This document shows, piece by piece, positions 1 to 7,066 of a stretch of 7,348 nucleotides of DNA. The notes beneath the pieces are model-generated. The model did no database searches. It saw only the letters and a program-made list of their open reading frames with translations, and was not told the DNA's origin. The DNA lies in assembly GCA_012735355.1 (NCBI GenBank), contig JAAYHP010000524.1:1-7348 (forward strand), given 5' to 3'. Source of the DNA: Lysinibacillus sp. (GTDB lineage Bacteria > Bacillota > Bacilli > Bacillales_A > Planococcaceae). How positions within the stretch are numbered: the first letter of the stretch is position 1; every line of letters starts with the position of its first letter. The translations under genes and the position numbers were made by a program.

Positions 1-700
1 GAGCAACACTTGGTGGAGCTGAAACAATCGCTTCAGGTTTATCCACAAGTCCAAAGATCATACCTACGATGGCAGTGATTACTAATCCGTAAAAAACTCC
101 ACCTTTAATACCTTTAGACATTAAAATTACAGTAACAACGATACCAAAAATCGCTAACAGTACATCTGGATCTTTTAAATTACCAATGGCAATTAATGTT
201 GAAAGGTCACTGACAATAATACCTGCATTTTTAAATCCAATATATGCAATAAACAAACCAATCCCAGCACCTACAGCTAGTTTTAATTCCATTGGGATGG
301 CATTAATTAACTTTTCACGAAGTCCTGTAAGTGTTAATAGGAAGAAGAACAGTGACGAAATAAATACCGCAGCTAATGCATGTTGCCACGGACTTCCGTT
401 TGTTAGGACTACAGTGTATGCGAAAAATGCGTTTAAACCTAGTCCTGGCGCTAATGCTAAAGGATATTTAGCAAAAATCCCCATAATAAAACATCCGATG
501 GCAGCTGAAACTGCTGTTGCTACGAAAACTGCTCCATAGTCCATTCTTAAATGTTCAGGAAAATTTGCGACATCACTTAAAGTCAAAATTGAAGGATTGA
601 CTACTAAAATGTACGCCATCGCTAAAAACGTTGTAATACCACCGATTATTTCACGACTGTACGTTGTGCCTAATTCATCAAATTGGAAATACTTTTTCAT
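1..700 (-). CDS. pbuG: Hypoxanthine/guanine permease PbuG, NCS2 family (3' end cut off by window)
   Basis: This is a membrane transporter that imports hypoxanthine and guanine for purine salvage, probably with protons. The first 233 residues are present, roughly half of a family member (about 430-440 residues). The start is ATG at 700-698, preceded by GGAGG (706-710) at 5 bases. The protein opens MKKYFQFDELGTTYSREIIG, very close to what I recall of B. subtilis PbuG. Hydrophobic helices alternate with conserved loops. These include GLGLNAFFAYTV (about residues 86-97) and AVGAGIGLF (about 142-150), which are typical of the PbuG/PbuO branch of NCS2. The reading frame is intact to the window edge. 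The gene follows guaA, as in B. subtilis, but has its own promoter, PurR-box-like operator and guanine riboswitch, so it is a separate transcription unit. PbuO is the alternative; synteny and the N-terminus favour PbuG. Confidence 0.93.
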   Translation of the reverse strand, partial: MKKYFQFDELGTTYSREIIGGITTFLAMAYILVVNPSILTLSDVANFPEHLRMDYGAVFVATAVSAAIGCFIMGIFAKYPLALAPGLGLNAFFAYTVVLTNGSPWQHALAAVFISSLFFFLLTLTGLREKLINAIPMELKLAVGAGIGLFIAYIGFKNAGIIVSDLSTLIAIGNLKDPDVLLAIFGIVVTVILMSKGIKGGVFYGLVITAIVGMIFGLVDKPEAIVSAPPSVA

Positions 701-705
701 ATTTT

Positions 706-710
706 CCTCC
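706..710 (-). promoter_or_regulatory. Ribosome binding site of pbuG
   Basis: GGAGG on the minus strand lies 5 bases before the ATG at 700-698. It is downstream of the riboswitch terminator and outside the terminator hairpin, so control is expected at transcription rather than by hiding this site. Confidence 0.85.
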
Positions 711-770
711 GTATTTTCGTCGCTTCTGTCAATGTAGCTTAAGTATTCCCGACCCTTCCACAAACATTCA

Positions 771-803
771 GAAAAATAAAAAGTCATGCAATTTTGCATG
801 ACT
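771..803 (-). terminator. Intrinsic terminator of the pbuG riboswitch expression platform
   Basis: The minus-strand RNA folds AGTCATGCA (803-795) onto TGCATGACT (790-782), a perfect 9-bp stem with a 4-base loop. A U-rich tract UUUUUAUUUUU follows (781-771). The hairpin lies between the aptamer and the pbuG start. The 5' arm overlaps the 3' arm of an alternative antiterminator stem (799-812), so the two structures exclude each other. This is the arrangement of a ligand-OFF purine riboswitch. Confidence 0.9.
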
Positions 804-859
804 ACGTTCTTCAAGGAATTCATCCTTTTGAATTCCTACTTTTTTGAAAAGCGTAGTCA
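799..859 (-). promoter_or_regulatory. Antiterminator stem of the pbuG riboswitch
   Basis: RNA from 859-846 (UGACUACG, then CUUUUC) can pair with RNA from 812-799 (GAAGAA, then CGUAGUCA). This gives 8 bp, one C-A mismatch, then five pairs including one G-U. The upstream arm contains the 3' strand of aptamer stem P1 (855-852). The downstream arm contains the start of the terminator stem. Between the arms sits a further hairpin, AGGAATTCA (minus strand 837-829) with TGAATTCCT (822-814), 9 bp around a 6-base loop, which could stack inside the antiterminator. Ligand binding should hold P1 closed and release the terminator. Pairing was worked out by eye. Confidence 0.8.
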
Positions 860-914
860 AGCTATTTACGGTAGCTTGGTAGAAACTCTCGAGCCATATT
901 CTCGACATTATACG
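852..914 (-). ncRNA. Purine riboswitch aptamer, guanine/hypoxanthine type
   Basis: The minus-strand RNA carries the conserved purine aptamer core. P1 is CGUA/UACG (914-911 with 855-852), followed by UAAU. P2 is UCGAG/CUCGA with loop AAUAUGG (900-894). The three-way junction contains UUUCUACC. P3 is AAGCU/AGCUU with loop ACCGUAAAU. The sequence before P1 closes is GACUACG. The base that reads the ligand (C74 in xpt numbering) is C here (window position 856), as in guanine riboswitches; adenine riboswitches have U. P1 has only four continuous pairs before a U-C mismatch, so ligand may be needed to hold it shut. It lies just upstream of a purine permease, where guanine riboswitches are well known, and should turn pbuG off when guanine or hypoxanthine is plentiful. 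Confidence 0.96.
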
Positions 915-932
915 ACGTTTTTTTAATTATTC

Positions 933-968
933 CTCAAGTAATATAACATCTAGTTTTTCGCATTTCAA
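933..968 (-). promoter_or_regulatory. Sigma-A promoter of pbuG
   Basis: On the minus strand, -35 TTGAAA (968-963) and -10 TATATT (945-940) are separated by exactly 17 bases. A TG dinucleotide one base before the -10 suggests an extended -10 element. Transcription would start near 933, about 20 bases before the aptamer, so the whole riboswitch is in the transcript. The position directly downstream of the PurR-box-like pair supports it. Confidence 0.8.
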
Positions 969-972
969 TACT

Positions 973-1016
973 ATTTACGAACATTTTTTCATTTTTTATC
1001 ATTATAGTTCGTAAAA
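973..1016 (-). promoter_or_regulatory. Probable PurR operator: two inverted PurBox-like sequences
   Basis: A perfect 9-bp inverted repeat is present: TTTACGAAC at 974-982 and GTTCGTAAA at 1007-1015. Each arm fits the B. subtilis PurBox consensus AWWWCCGAACWWT with one or two mismatches; in both, the first C is A. The CGAA and TTCG cores are 26 bases apart. The pair lies about 40-84 bases upstream of the predicted pbuG start, where PurR binds at B. subtilis purine genes, and pbuG is a known PurR target there. PurR would repress pbuG when purines are abundant and PRPP is low. Consensus and regulon are from memory; the repeat itself is directly visible. Confidence 0.72.
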
Positions 1017-1071
1017 TTCGAAAAACATCCATACTTTTTTTAATTTATTCCAAATAAAAAGTAGGAATACG

Positions 1072-1110
1072 AAAAAAGCCTTCCTTTATCAGCAATAAAG
1101 GAAGGACTTT
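1072..1110 (-). terminator. Intrinsic terminator of guaA
   Basis: Minus-strand CCTTCCTTTAT (1105-1095) pairs perfectly with ATAAAGGAAGG (1089-1079) around a 5-base loop. After one unpaired base, a few more pairs extend the stem into the flanking A/T runs. A run of six T follows on the minus strand (1077-1072). It starts about 22 bases after the guaA stop codon, insulating guaA from pbuG. The plus-strand side also has a short T run, so weak two-way activity is possible, but no plus-strand gene reads toward it. Confidence 0.92.
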
Positions 1111-1131
1111 TCATATATATACTTTATATCA

Positions 1132-2679
1132 TTACTCCCACTCAATCGTTGAAGGTGGCTTAGAAGTAATGTCAAGAAGTACACGGTTTACGTGAGGTAC
1201 TTCGTTTACGATACGAGTAGAAATCTTTTCTAATACGTCGTAAGGAATACGTGCCCAATCACTAGTCATTCCATCAACAGATGTTACTGCACGGATTCCA
1301 ATAGCCCAATCATAAGTGCGTTGGTCACCCATTACACCTACAGAACGGATATTAGGAAGCACTGTGAAGTATTGCCAAATTTCACGGTCAAGGCCTGCTT
1401 TTGCAATTTCTTCACGTAAAATTGCATCTGATTCACGAACGATTTCTAATTTTTCTTCCGTTACTTCACCTAATACACGGATTGCAAGACCAGGTACTGG
1501 TAATGGTTGACGCCATACAATTTCATCCGGTAAGCCAAGTTGCGTACCAAGTTCACGTACTTCGTCTTTAAATAATGTTTTCAATGGCTCAATCAATTCA
1601 AATTTCATATCTTCTGGAAGACCGCCAACATTGTGGTGAGATTTAATTGTTTGAGCCGTCGCTGTACCAGATTCAATAATATCTGTGTAAAGCGTTCCTT
1701 GTGCTAGGAAATCCATGTCTTTCAGTTTGCTTGCTTCATCATCAAAAACATAAATGAATTCGTTTCCGATAATTTTACGTTTTTGCTCTGGGTCGGAAAC
1801 ACCTTTTAATTTGTTCATGAAGCGTTCGCGAGCATCGATTTTAATCACGTTCATGCCAAATTTACCTTCAAAGGTTTCCATTACGCTTTCCGCTTCACCT
1901 TTACGAAGAAGGTTATGGTCTACAAACATACAAGTTAATTGATCGCCAATTGCTTTATGAATCAATACCGCAACTACAGATGAATCCACTCCGCCGGACA
2001 AGGCACATAAAACTTTTTTATCGCCCACTTGTTCGCGGATTTGTTGGATTTGCATCTCAATGAAGTTTTCCATTGACCAGTCGCCTTTAGCACCGCAAAT
2101 ATTGAATACGAATTGACGTAGTAAATCATTGCCGTAAACAGAATGCTGTACTTCTGGATGGAATTGAACGCCGTAAAATTTACGTTCTTCATTTTGCATT
2201 GCAGTAATTGGACAAGTTGCGCTTGTTGCGATCGTTTCGAACCCTTCTGGTACATTCGTTACTAAGTCGCCATGGCTCATCCAAACAACTTGTTTTTTTG
2301 GAAGGTCACCAAACAATTGATTTTCTTTTGTAATATCAATTTCTGCTTTCCCATATTCTCGCTTAGCTGCACTTTCTACTTTGCCACCAAGACTATGAGC
2401 CATCAATTGCATACCATAGCAAATCCCTAAAATCGGTAAACCTAAATTAAAGATTTCTTCATCCACTTTAAACGCCTTTTCATCATATACCGAATTAGGA
2501 CCACCGGAAAAAATGATTCCAACTGCGTTCATTTCTTTAATTTCTTGCGCTGTAATTGTATGGGGATGTAACTCTGAAAATACTCCAAATTCACGAATTC
2601 GGCGAGTAATTAATTGGTTAAATTGGCTACCGAAATCGAGAACAACAATTTTTTCTTGTTCTTTTAAATGAGTCGTCAC
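1132..2679 (-). CDS. guaA: GMP synthase (glutamine-hydrolysing)
   Basis: This cytosolic enzyme makes GMP from XMP, ATP and glutamine, the last step of guanine nucleotide synthesis. It has 515 residues, close to the usual bacterial length. The N-terminal class I glutamine amidotransferase domain has the nucleophile Cys87 in GICYGMQ and His174/Glu176 in FHPEV. The ATP-pyrophosphatase domain has the P-loop SGGVDSS at 228-234. The C-terminal dimerisation domain ends [10 protein letters not shown]. The start is GTG (2679-2677) with AGAGGTG (2692-2686) 6 bases upstream. A striking oddity is [12 protein letters not shown] at 390-401: the family is nearly always RxPFPGPGL, so Phe393 is Leu and Gly395 is Val, in a segment near the XMP site. 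The frame is otherwise intact and conserved. It has its own candidate promoter but could also be read from the upstream yeaC-yeaD-yebA genes. Confidence 0.98.
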   Translation of the reverse strand: MTTHLKEQEKIVVLDFGSQFNQLITRRIREFGVFSELHPHTITAQEIKEMNAVGIIFSGGPNSVYDEKAFKVDEEIFNLGLPILGICYGMQLMAHSLGGKVESAAKREYGKAEIDITKENQLFGDLPKKQVVWMSHGDLVTNVPEGFETIATSATCPITAMQNEERKFYGVQFHPEVQHSVYGNDLLRQFVFNICGAKGDWSMENFIEMQIQQIREQVGDKKVLCALSGGVDSSVVAVLIHKAIGDQLTCMFVDHNLLRKGEAESVMETFEGKFGMNVIKIDARERFMNKLKGVSDPEQKRKIIGNEFIYVFDDEASKLKDMDFLAQGTLYTDIIESGTATAQTIKSHHNVGGLPEDMKFELIEPLKTLFKDEVRELGTQLGLPDEIVWRQPLPVPGLAIRVLGEVTEEKLEIVRESDAILREEIAKAGLDREIWQYFTVLPNIRSVGVMGDQRTYDWAIGIRAVTSVDGMTSDWARIPYDVLEKISTRIVNEVPHVNRVLLDITSKPPSTIEWE

Positions 2680-2685
2680 GTTTTA

Positions 2686-2692
2686 CACCTCT
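2686..2692 (-). promoter_or_regulatory. Ribosome binding site deciding the GTG start of guaA
   Basis: AGAGGTG on the minus strand lies 6 bases before GTG (2679-2677). This supports the GTG start and the N-terminus [10 protein letters not shown], with no need for an ATG. Confidence 0.8.
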
Positions 2693-2722
2693 TCTATTTT
2701 ACTGCGATTTATTAATTTTTAA

Positions 2723-2751
2723 ATTTTACTCTTACTTATTTATAAAATCAA
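2723..2751 (-). promoter_or_regulatory. Candidate sigma-A promoter of guaA overlapping the yebA stop codon
   Basis: On the minus strand, TTGATT (2751-2746) and TAAAAT (2728-2723) are spaced by exactly 17 bases. They match the consensus -35 at 4 of 6 positions and the -10 at 5 of 6. The -35 contains the TGA stop of yebA (2750-2748). The leader would be short (about 35-40 bases) and holds no riboswitch or attenuator that I can see. In such AT-rich DNA a chance match is possible. Confidence 0.5.
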
Positions 2752-4922
2752 CTACTACAACGATTGATTAAATATTCCAAACTTTCTTTCAGTTTGTTGT
2801 AATCTAATTTTGTACTTTGACCATATAAATAACTTTCATATGCTTTAGTTATTATGGACATATGTTGAGAAAGAAATTTCTCGTCCACTTCTTTTGCAAA
2901 AGATGCTAATGTTTGACCTTCCTGTCTCTTCAAACCTTTTAACTCTAACATCTTTAATAACTTCAAATAAAGGGATTCAAAAGTTGATTCATTTAATTGT
3001 TGACGCTTCAGCCATTTTACATACACTTTCGGCATCCACTTATTACGAAGGATAAATAAAAGGATTCCTAAAACGAAGAGCCCAATTAAAACATAACTAA
3101 ATAAAAAGCGATATTGTTTTAATTTGTCGAATAATCCTACAAATAGTTGTTCATTGTTTCCAGTTGTAATCTCTTCTCTCTCATTTATTTTCGTTTCCGG
3201 TTCCGTCTCTTCATCTACAGTTAACATTTCATCTTGATAAGCATCTGTTTCATAATCGTAATTAATCGAACGGTTCGTTGAAAAACCGATTGTCGGCTCA
3301 AAAGGAACCCATCCCACTTTTGGAATATAGGCTTCTACCCATGAATGGGCATCGTTATTCGTAATTTGATAAGTATTTAATTCGCCGCTTGCAACTAATT
3401 CTCCTCCGGTAAAGCCCTTTACCCATCGAGCGGGAATACCGACAGCCCGCAATAATACAACCATTGACGTTGAAAAATTGTCACAGTATCCGATTTTCGA
3501 TTCAAATAAAAACTGATCTACATAATCTTGATCTACCCCTGGAACTGGAACTCCTTCAGTTTCATAGCGAAAGCCGTTTAATCCAAAGTAACTTTCAATG
3601 GCACGTGCCTTATCATAATCATTCTCTTTCCCATCGACAATTTCCTTTGCCAAATCAATGACTCTTTGAGGCAACGTATCAGGCAATTGTAAATATCTAT
3701 CACGAATGGCTGGGTCGATTGGCTGTTCTATCGTTGATGTTAAATCGCTATATAAATATTCCGGCGTACTATATTCAATATGGTAAAAATCAAGTACTGT
3801 TTTTTCATTTTGAAGATATGTCGATAATTTCTCCGTTTGATGATTCATAGCAAACAACGCATCATCCGCCAATTCTGGTGAAACATACACGGACGTTGTT
3901 CCATAGGGCTGAATAATAAAATCGTAAGGATACATCGACTCTACATGGGCAAATTCTCGATTTTCTACAGGACCAATAGGTAAGGAATGATGAATTGAAT
4001 CTCCTGACTTGTAAAGAAAAGCTTCCCCTACTTCAGAAGTCTCCCAACCTTTCGATGTATATACATCCTTCGTTTCTACTCGCCAATATTGTTTTTTAGA
4101 AGAATGGACCATAAATACGACGGTATCATCTCCAATAAAGGATCCACCAAGCATAGAGTCATCTTCATCGTATCCCACCTTTAAAACCCTTCCTCCAAGT
4201 CCATCTCCTTGCCCAATAGCTTTTATATACGGAACAGGGTCAGGCCATTGAGGAGTAGCTTTTGGCAGGATCGCCGCCACAAAGCCGACAAGGAAAATCG
4301 TGAATAAAACAGGCAGTGTAATCTTTAAATATTTATCGAACTTGAATGAGACACCTATTTGTAATTGCATCCGTTTTATGAATAATAGAACCATCATCAT
4401 TAATCCGAGCAATACAACTTTCACAATTGCAATTGTTCCATCGTATTCTGTAAAGGTGTCTAACACGCCGATAAAAAATATCGTTAACACAAGGAAAAAG
4501 AACACATTCATCCTTACCGTTAACCAATGATGTATTAAATAAATAAACATCCAAATGAGTATAAAAAATAAAATCGATTGAAATGCATTGGTTACATATA
4601 AGAAATCCCCTTGAAATATGAGGGCAAAATTATATATCAATTCATCGTATAAAAATGCTACACCTTTTAAAGTAAATATAGAAAACTCGCTATATACATA
4701 TACGATAAACCATGCAATATAAACTATCTTTATAATCCAAGAAATAGAAACATGGAGGCCGACTAAACTGATTGCAAGACAAAGAGCAATGAATAATAAA
4801 ATGAACTCCAAATAACCTGTCCCAGTCAACATCATTATGGGAAGGAGCCATTCTCTTAATATGAAGAATATAACGATATAATATAAAGCTAGTTCAATGG
4901 TTTTAAATGTTTGTTCTTTCAC
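2748..4922 (-). CDS. yebA: TgpA-type membrane transglutaminase-like protein (DUF3488/transglutaminase/DUF4129), YebA homologue
   Basis: This 724-residue membrane protein has about six hydrophobic helices in residues 10-220. A large extracytoplasmic region (about 221-605) follows, then one transmembrane helix (about 606-625) and a charged cytoplasmic tail with a DUF4129-like segment (about 640-720). The outer part holds a transglutaminase/protease-like fold: Cys480 in GYCDNFS, His526 in NDAHSWVEAY, and an acidic residue in GWVPFEPTIGF. That third residue is Glu542, where the classical triad has Asp. An acidic linker (about 556-590) separates this domain from the last helix. The start is GTG at 4922-4920, overlapping the yeaD stop (GTGA) with an excellent Shine-Dalgarno sequence. 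It is the third gene of a MoxR-DUF58-TgpA set and lies upstream of guaA as in B. subtilis. The substrate is unknown; peptide cleavage or amide transfer at the cell surface is inferred from the fold. Confidence 0.92.
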   Translation of the reverse strand: MKEQTFKTIELALYYIVIFFILREWLLPIMMLTGTGYLEFILLFIALCLAISLVGLHVSISWIIKIVYIAWFIVYVYSEFSIFTLKGVAFLYDELIYNFALIFQGDFLYVTNAFQSILFFILIWMFIYLIHHWLTVRMNVFFFLVLTIFFIGVLDTFTEYDGTIAIVKVVLLGLMMMVLLFIKRMQLQIGVSFKFDKYLKITLPVLFTIFLVGFVAAILPKATPQWPDPVPYIKAIGQGDGLGGRVLKVGYDEDDSMLGGSFIGDDTVVFMVHSSKKQYWRVETKDVYTSKGWETSEVGEAFLYKSGDSIHHSLPIGPVENREFAHVESMYPYDFIIQPYGTTSVYVSPELADDALFAMNHQTEKLSTYLQNEKTVLDFYHIEYSTPEYLYSDLTSTIEQPIDPAIRDRYLQLPDTLPQRVIDLAKEIVDGKENDYDKARAIESYFGLNGFRYETEGVPVPGVDQDYVDQFLFESKIGYCDNFSTSMVVLLRAVGIPARWVKGFTGGELVASGELNTYQITNNDAHSWVEAYIPKVGWVPFEPTIGFSTNRSINYDYETDAYQDEMLTVDEETEPETKINEREEITTGNNEQLFVGLFDKLKQYRFLFSYVLIGLFVLGILLFILRNKWMPKVYVKWLKRQQLNESTFESLYLKLLKMLELKGLKRQEGQTLASFAKEVDEKFLSQHMSIITKAYESYLYGQSTKLDYNKLKESLEYLINRCSS

Positions 4923-6112
4923 GGTTTAATCACCTCCGTGAACACATCCGAAAACCTTTCCTTCGTAATCGGAATGATTTTTACGTTAAAATATTGGCTT
5001 TTAATTTGAGTTCGCTCAAATTCTTCTTGAGTAGTAACGACATAACAAATAATACCTTTCATCCATTTTGAATGATGCATAAAATAGTTTTTAAGTGAAT
5101 CCGTTAATTCTCCAGTAAACAATATCATGGACGACTCTAGTTTCATCTGTTCTTTCGTCAAAATAAAATCTATATTTTCTGTATCGCTAGCTTCTACAAC
5201 GGCTAACTGACGCATCACCTCTTCCCATTCGCCGTGAGATTTTATTTTTGGATAAAATTTTTCATTGTCTCCTGCAATGAAAAAGGAAACATCTCCGTGA
5301 TTTTTAACAATCGCGTGTAATACAGAAGCAGATAGTTCAATGACTTCTTCAAAATGTTTCTTCGTTGTAGCATCTACGACAATAACTGTTTCTTCACTTT
5401 GACGTTCTTCAAAATCTTTCGTTCTTAATGTTTCATTTTTCGCAAAGGACTTCCAATGAATCCAAGAAAATCTATCACCTGCTTGGTAGTCTCTGACGCT
5501 TGTTACCATAGAAGTATCTTTCACAAAGGCATAGGGAGAAAGTACTCCACCTTGATCAAACTGCTTTGGTAATTGTCTATATTTAATATTTAATAACTTT
5601 GGATAAACGAGCATGCTCTGCTTTTCAGTGACAAATTTGTGCCGTACCGTCCAACCGAAAAAATCAGTAAAGGTAAATTGCAATGTGGAAAACTGTATTT
5701 CCCCCCGCTCAAGTTCAGGAATCTCGTAAGTCCAATGAAATCTTCTCTTCCATCCCACAAAATAAAGGTTTGAACAACCTTTTGATTTTTCAACAACATC
5801 GCTATTAAGTCCCAATTCCCTCACCGTTAAAAAGGCTAAAGGAAACAAAGTAGCATTTTTAAAATGAATCGTTACGGTCGCTTTATCCCCCCTTGAAAGC
5901 CGTCTTGGGGTTATTTCCCTTCCCACTTCCTTGATTTGAATCGGTATAAAGGTTAGGACTAAAGAAAATAATAAAAATGGAATCAGTGTATAAAAAAGAA
6001 ACCAACTAACAAACCCGCCTTGAAACATGGCGTAGCTAAAAGTGATTGCAATTAATAGCACCATGGCCATAAAGCGACCTATTTTACTTAACATTTGCTT
6101 ATACTTACTCAT
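4919..6112 (-). CDS. yeaD: Membrane-anchored DUF58 protein, YeaD homologue
   Basis: This 397-residue protein has two N-terminal hydrophobic segments (about 13-30 and 34-57). A beta-rich region follows (about 60-170), then the conserved DUF58 block VRDYQAGDR (206-214) with IHWKSFAKNETL (218-229). The C-terminal half (about 241-390) resembles a von Willebrand factor A fold, with a hydrophobic strand ending VVDATT at 245-250. The metal site (DxSxS) of VWA domains is degenerate here: D247, T249, then Lys251. DUF58 proteins are regularly encoded beside MoxR ATPases and are presumed partners or targets; their biochemical role is not established. The start ATG (6112-6110) overlaps the moxR stop as ATGA, and the ribosome binding site is weak, suggesting translational coupling. 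The stop overlaps the next start as GTGA. Confidence 0.92.
   Translation of the reverse strand: MSKYKQMLSKIGRFMAMVLLIAITFSYAMFQGGFVSWFLFYTLIPFLLFSLVLTFIPIQIKEVGREITPRRLSRGDKATVTIHFKNATLFPLAFLTVRELGLNSDVVEKSKGCSNLYFVGWKRRFHWTYEIPELERGEIQFSTLQFTFTDFFGWTVRHKFVTEKQSMLVYPKLLNIKYRQLPKQFDQGGVLSPYAFVKDTSMVTSVRDYQAGDRFSWIHWKSFAKNETLRTKDFEERQSEETVIVVDATTKKHFEEVIELSASVLHAIVKNHGDVSFFIAGDNEKFYPKIKSHGEWEEVMRQLAVVEASDTENIDFILTKEQMKLESSMILFTGELTDSLKNYFMHHSKWMKGIICYVVTTQEEFERTQIKSQYFNVKIIPITKERFSDVFTEVIKP
4929..4937 (-). promoter_or_regulatory. Strong ribosome binding site of yebA inside the end of yeaD
   Basis: GGAGGTGAT on the minus strand is a continuous 9-base match to the anti-Shine-Dalgarno end of 16S rRNA. 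It sits 6 bases before the GTG start (4922-4920). It fixes the start and shows that yebA can be translated independently despite the 4-base overlap with yeaD. Confidence 0.88.
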
Positions 6113-7053
6113 CTTTCAGCATACCTTTTAATCGGAATGTCGGACTTAATAAGGATATCGTTTAAAATATGTTCCACCGTCACACCTTCGTAGCGTGCTT
6201 CCGGTTTTAAAATGATCCGATGCCCAAAGACAAAGGGAGTTAAATATTGAACATCATCAGGCTTCACAAAATCTCTACCTCTCATTTTTGCATAAGCTTG
6301 TGCGGCGCGCATTAAAGCAATCGTTCCCCGCGGACTAACCCCTAAATAAACATTCCTTTCAGTTCTTGTTGCGCGAGCTAACCCGACAATATAACCCTTT
6401 ACCGAATCGTCAATATATACAGTGCGCACTTCTTCTTGCAACGCTAACAATTCATCGATTGTAATGACTGGCTCTAATAAATGAATTGGAGTTGTCTTCT
6501 CCGCCCGTCTTAATATTTCTACTTCCTGTTGAAAAGTCGGATAACCCATTTCGATTTTCATTAAAAATCGATCTAATTGAGCTTCTGGTAAAGGATACGT
6601 TCCTTCGTATTCAATTGGATTTTGCGTTGCCATTACAAAAAATGGTTTTGGAAGATGAATTGTTTCACCATCAACACTCACCGACGATTCTTCCATACTT
6701 TCAAGTAAAGCTGACTGGGTTTTAGGGGATGTTCGATTAATTTCATCTGCTAAAATAATATTTCCTATAATTGGTCCAGGTCTAAATTCAAATTGTAACG
6801 TTTTAGGATTGTATATAGAGACACCAATAACATCAGAAGGTAGTAAATCTGGAGTAAATTGGATTCGCTTAAACTCTGCGCTTACGGATTTTGCAAGAGC
6901 CCGAACCATCATCGTCTTACCAACACCCGGAACATCTTCTAACAATACATGGCCGCCAGCAAGTAAAGCGACGATGCTAAGCTCAGCGACTTCCCGTTTT
7001 CCAATCATGACTTTCTCTATGTTTTCGATAATCATTTCAATTTTTTTATGCAT
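6109..7053 (-). CDS. yeaC: MoxR-family AAA+ ATPase, YeaC homologue
   Basis: This is a 314-residue ATPase of the MoxR group, which is thought to remodel or activate partner proteins, often VWA or DUF58 proteins encoded next door. Landmarks run in order: Walker A DVPGVGKT (40-47), Walker B IILADEINR (99-107), sensor 1 MATQNPIEYEG (141-151), the arginine finger in LPEAQLDRF (155-163) and sensor 2 GVSPRG (238-243). The C-terminal lid is complete and the length is normal. The ATG at 7053-7051 is chosen because GGGAGG lies 7 bases upstream. An in-frame TTG at 7080 would add nine residues but place that ribosome binding site inside the gene. It is the first gene of the yeaC-yeaD-yebA set, with a stop overlapping yeaD by ATGA. 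Cytoplasmic; it likely acts on the membrane protein YeaD. Confidence 0.95.
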   Translation of the reverse strand: MHKKIEMIIENIEKVMIGKREVAELSIVALLAGGHVLLEDVPGVGKTMMVRALAKSVSAEFKRIQFTPDLLPSDVIGVSIYNPKTLQFEFRPGPIIGNIILADEINRTSPKTQSALLESMEESSVSVDGETIHLPKPFFVMATQNPIEYEGTYPLPEAQLDRFLMKIEMGYPTFQQEVEILRRAEKTTPIHLLEPVITIDELLALQEEVRTVYIDDSVKGYIVGLARATRTERNVYLGVSPRGTIALMRAAQAYAKMRGRDFVKPDDVQYLTPFVFGHRIILKPEARYEGVTVEHILNDILIKSDIPIKRYAER

Positions 7054-7060
7054 ACAACAG

Positions 7061-7066
7061 CCTCCC
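7061..7066 (-). promoter_or_regulatory. Ribosome binding site deciding the yeaC start
   Basis: GGGAGG on the minus strand lies 7 bases before ATG (7053-7051). It favours this ATG over the upstream in-frame TTG at 7080-7078. Confidence 0.85.

Noticed and set aside
186..539. 117-codon plus-strand open frame
   Set aside because: It lies wholly antisense to pbuG, whose minus-strand frame gives a clear NCS2 permease. Its translation resembles no family I know.
1046..1069. Six-base inverted repeat TATTCC/GGAATA between the guaA terminator and the PurBox pair
   Set aside because: It is short, with a 12-base AT-rich loop and no known motif; this is expected by chance in such AT-rich DNA.
1974..2255. 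93-codon minus-strand open frame inside guaA
   Set aside because: It is an out-of-frame shadow of guaA, with no ribosome binding site evidence and no recognisable protein features.
2680..2747. Possible riboswitch or attenuator before guaA
   Set aside because: The 68-base gap has no purine aptamer core words (UUUCUACC, CCGUAAAU) and no terminator-like hairpin.
3266..3284. CGAAC/GTTCG inverted sequence resembling PurBox cores
   Set aside because: It lies inside the yebA coding region, the cores are only about one base apart, and no promoter is adjacent; spacing does not fit a PurR operator.
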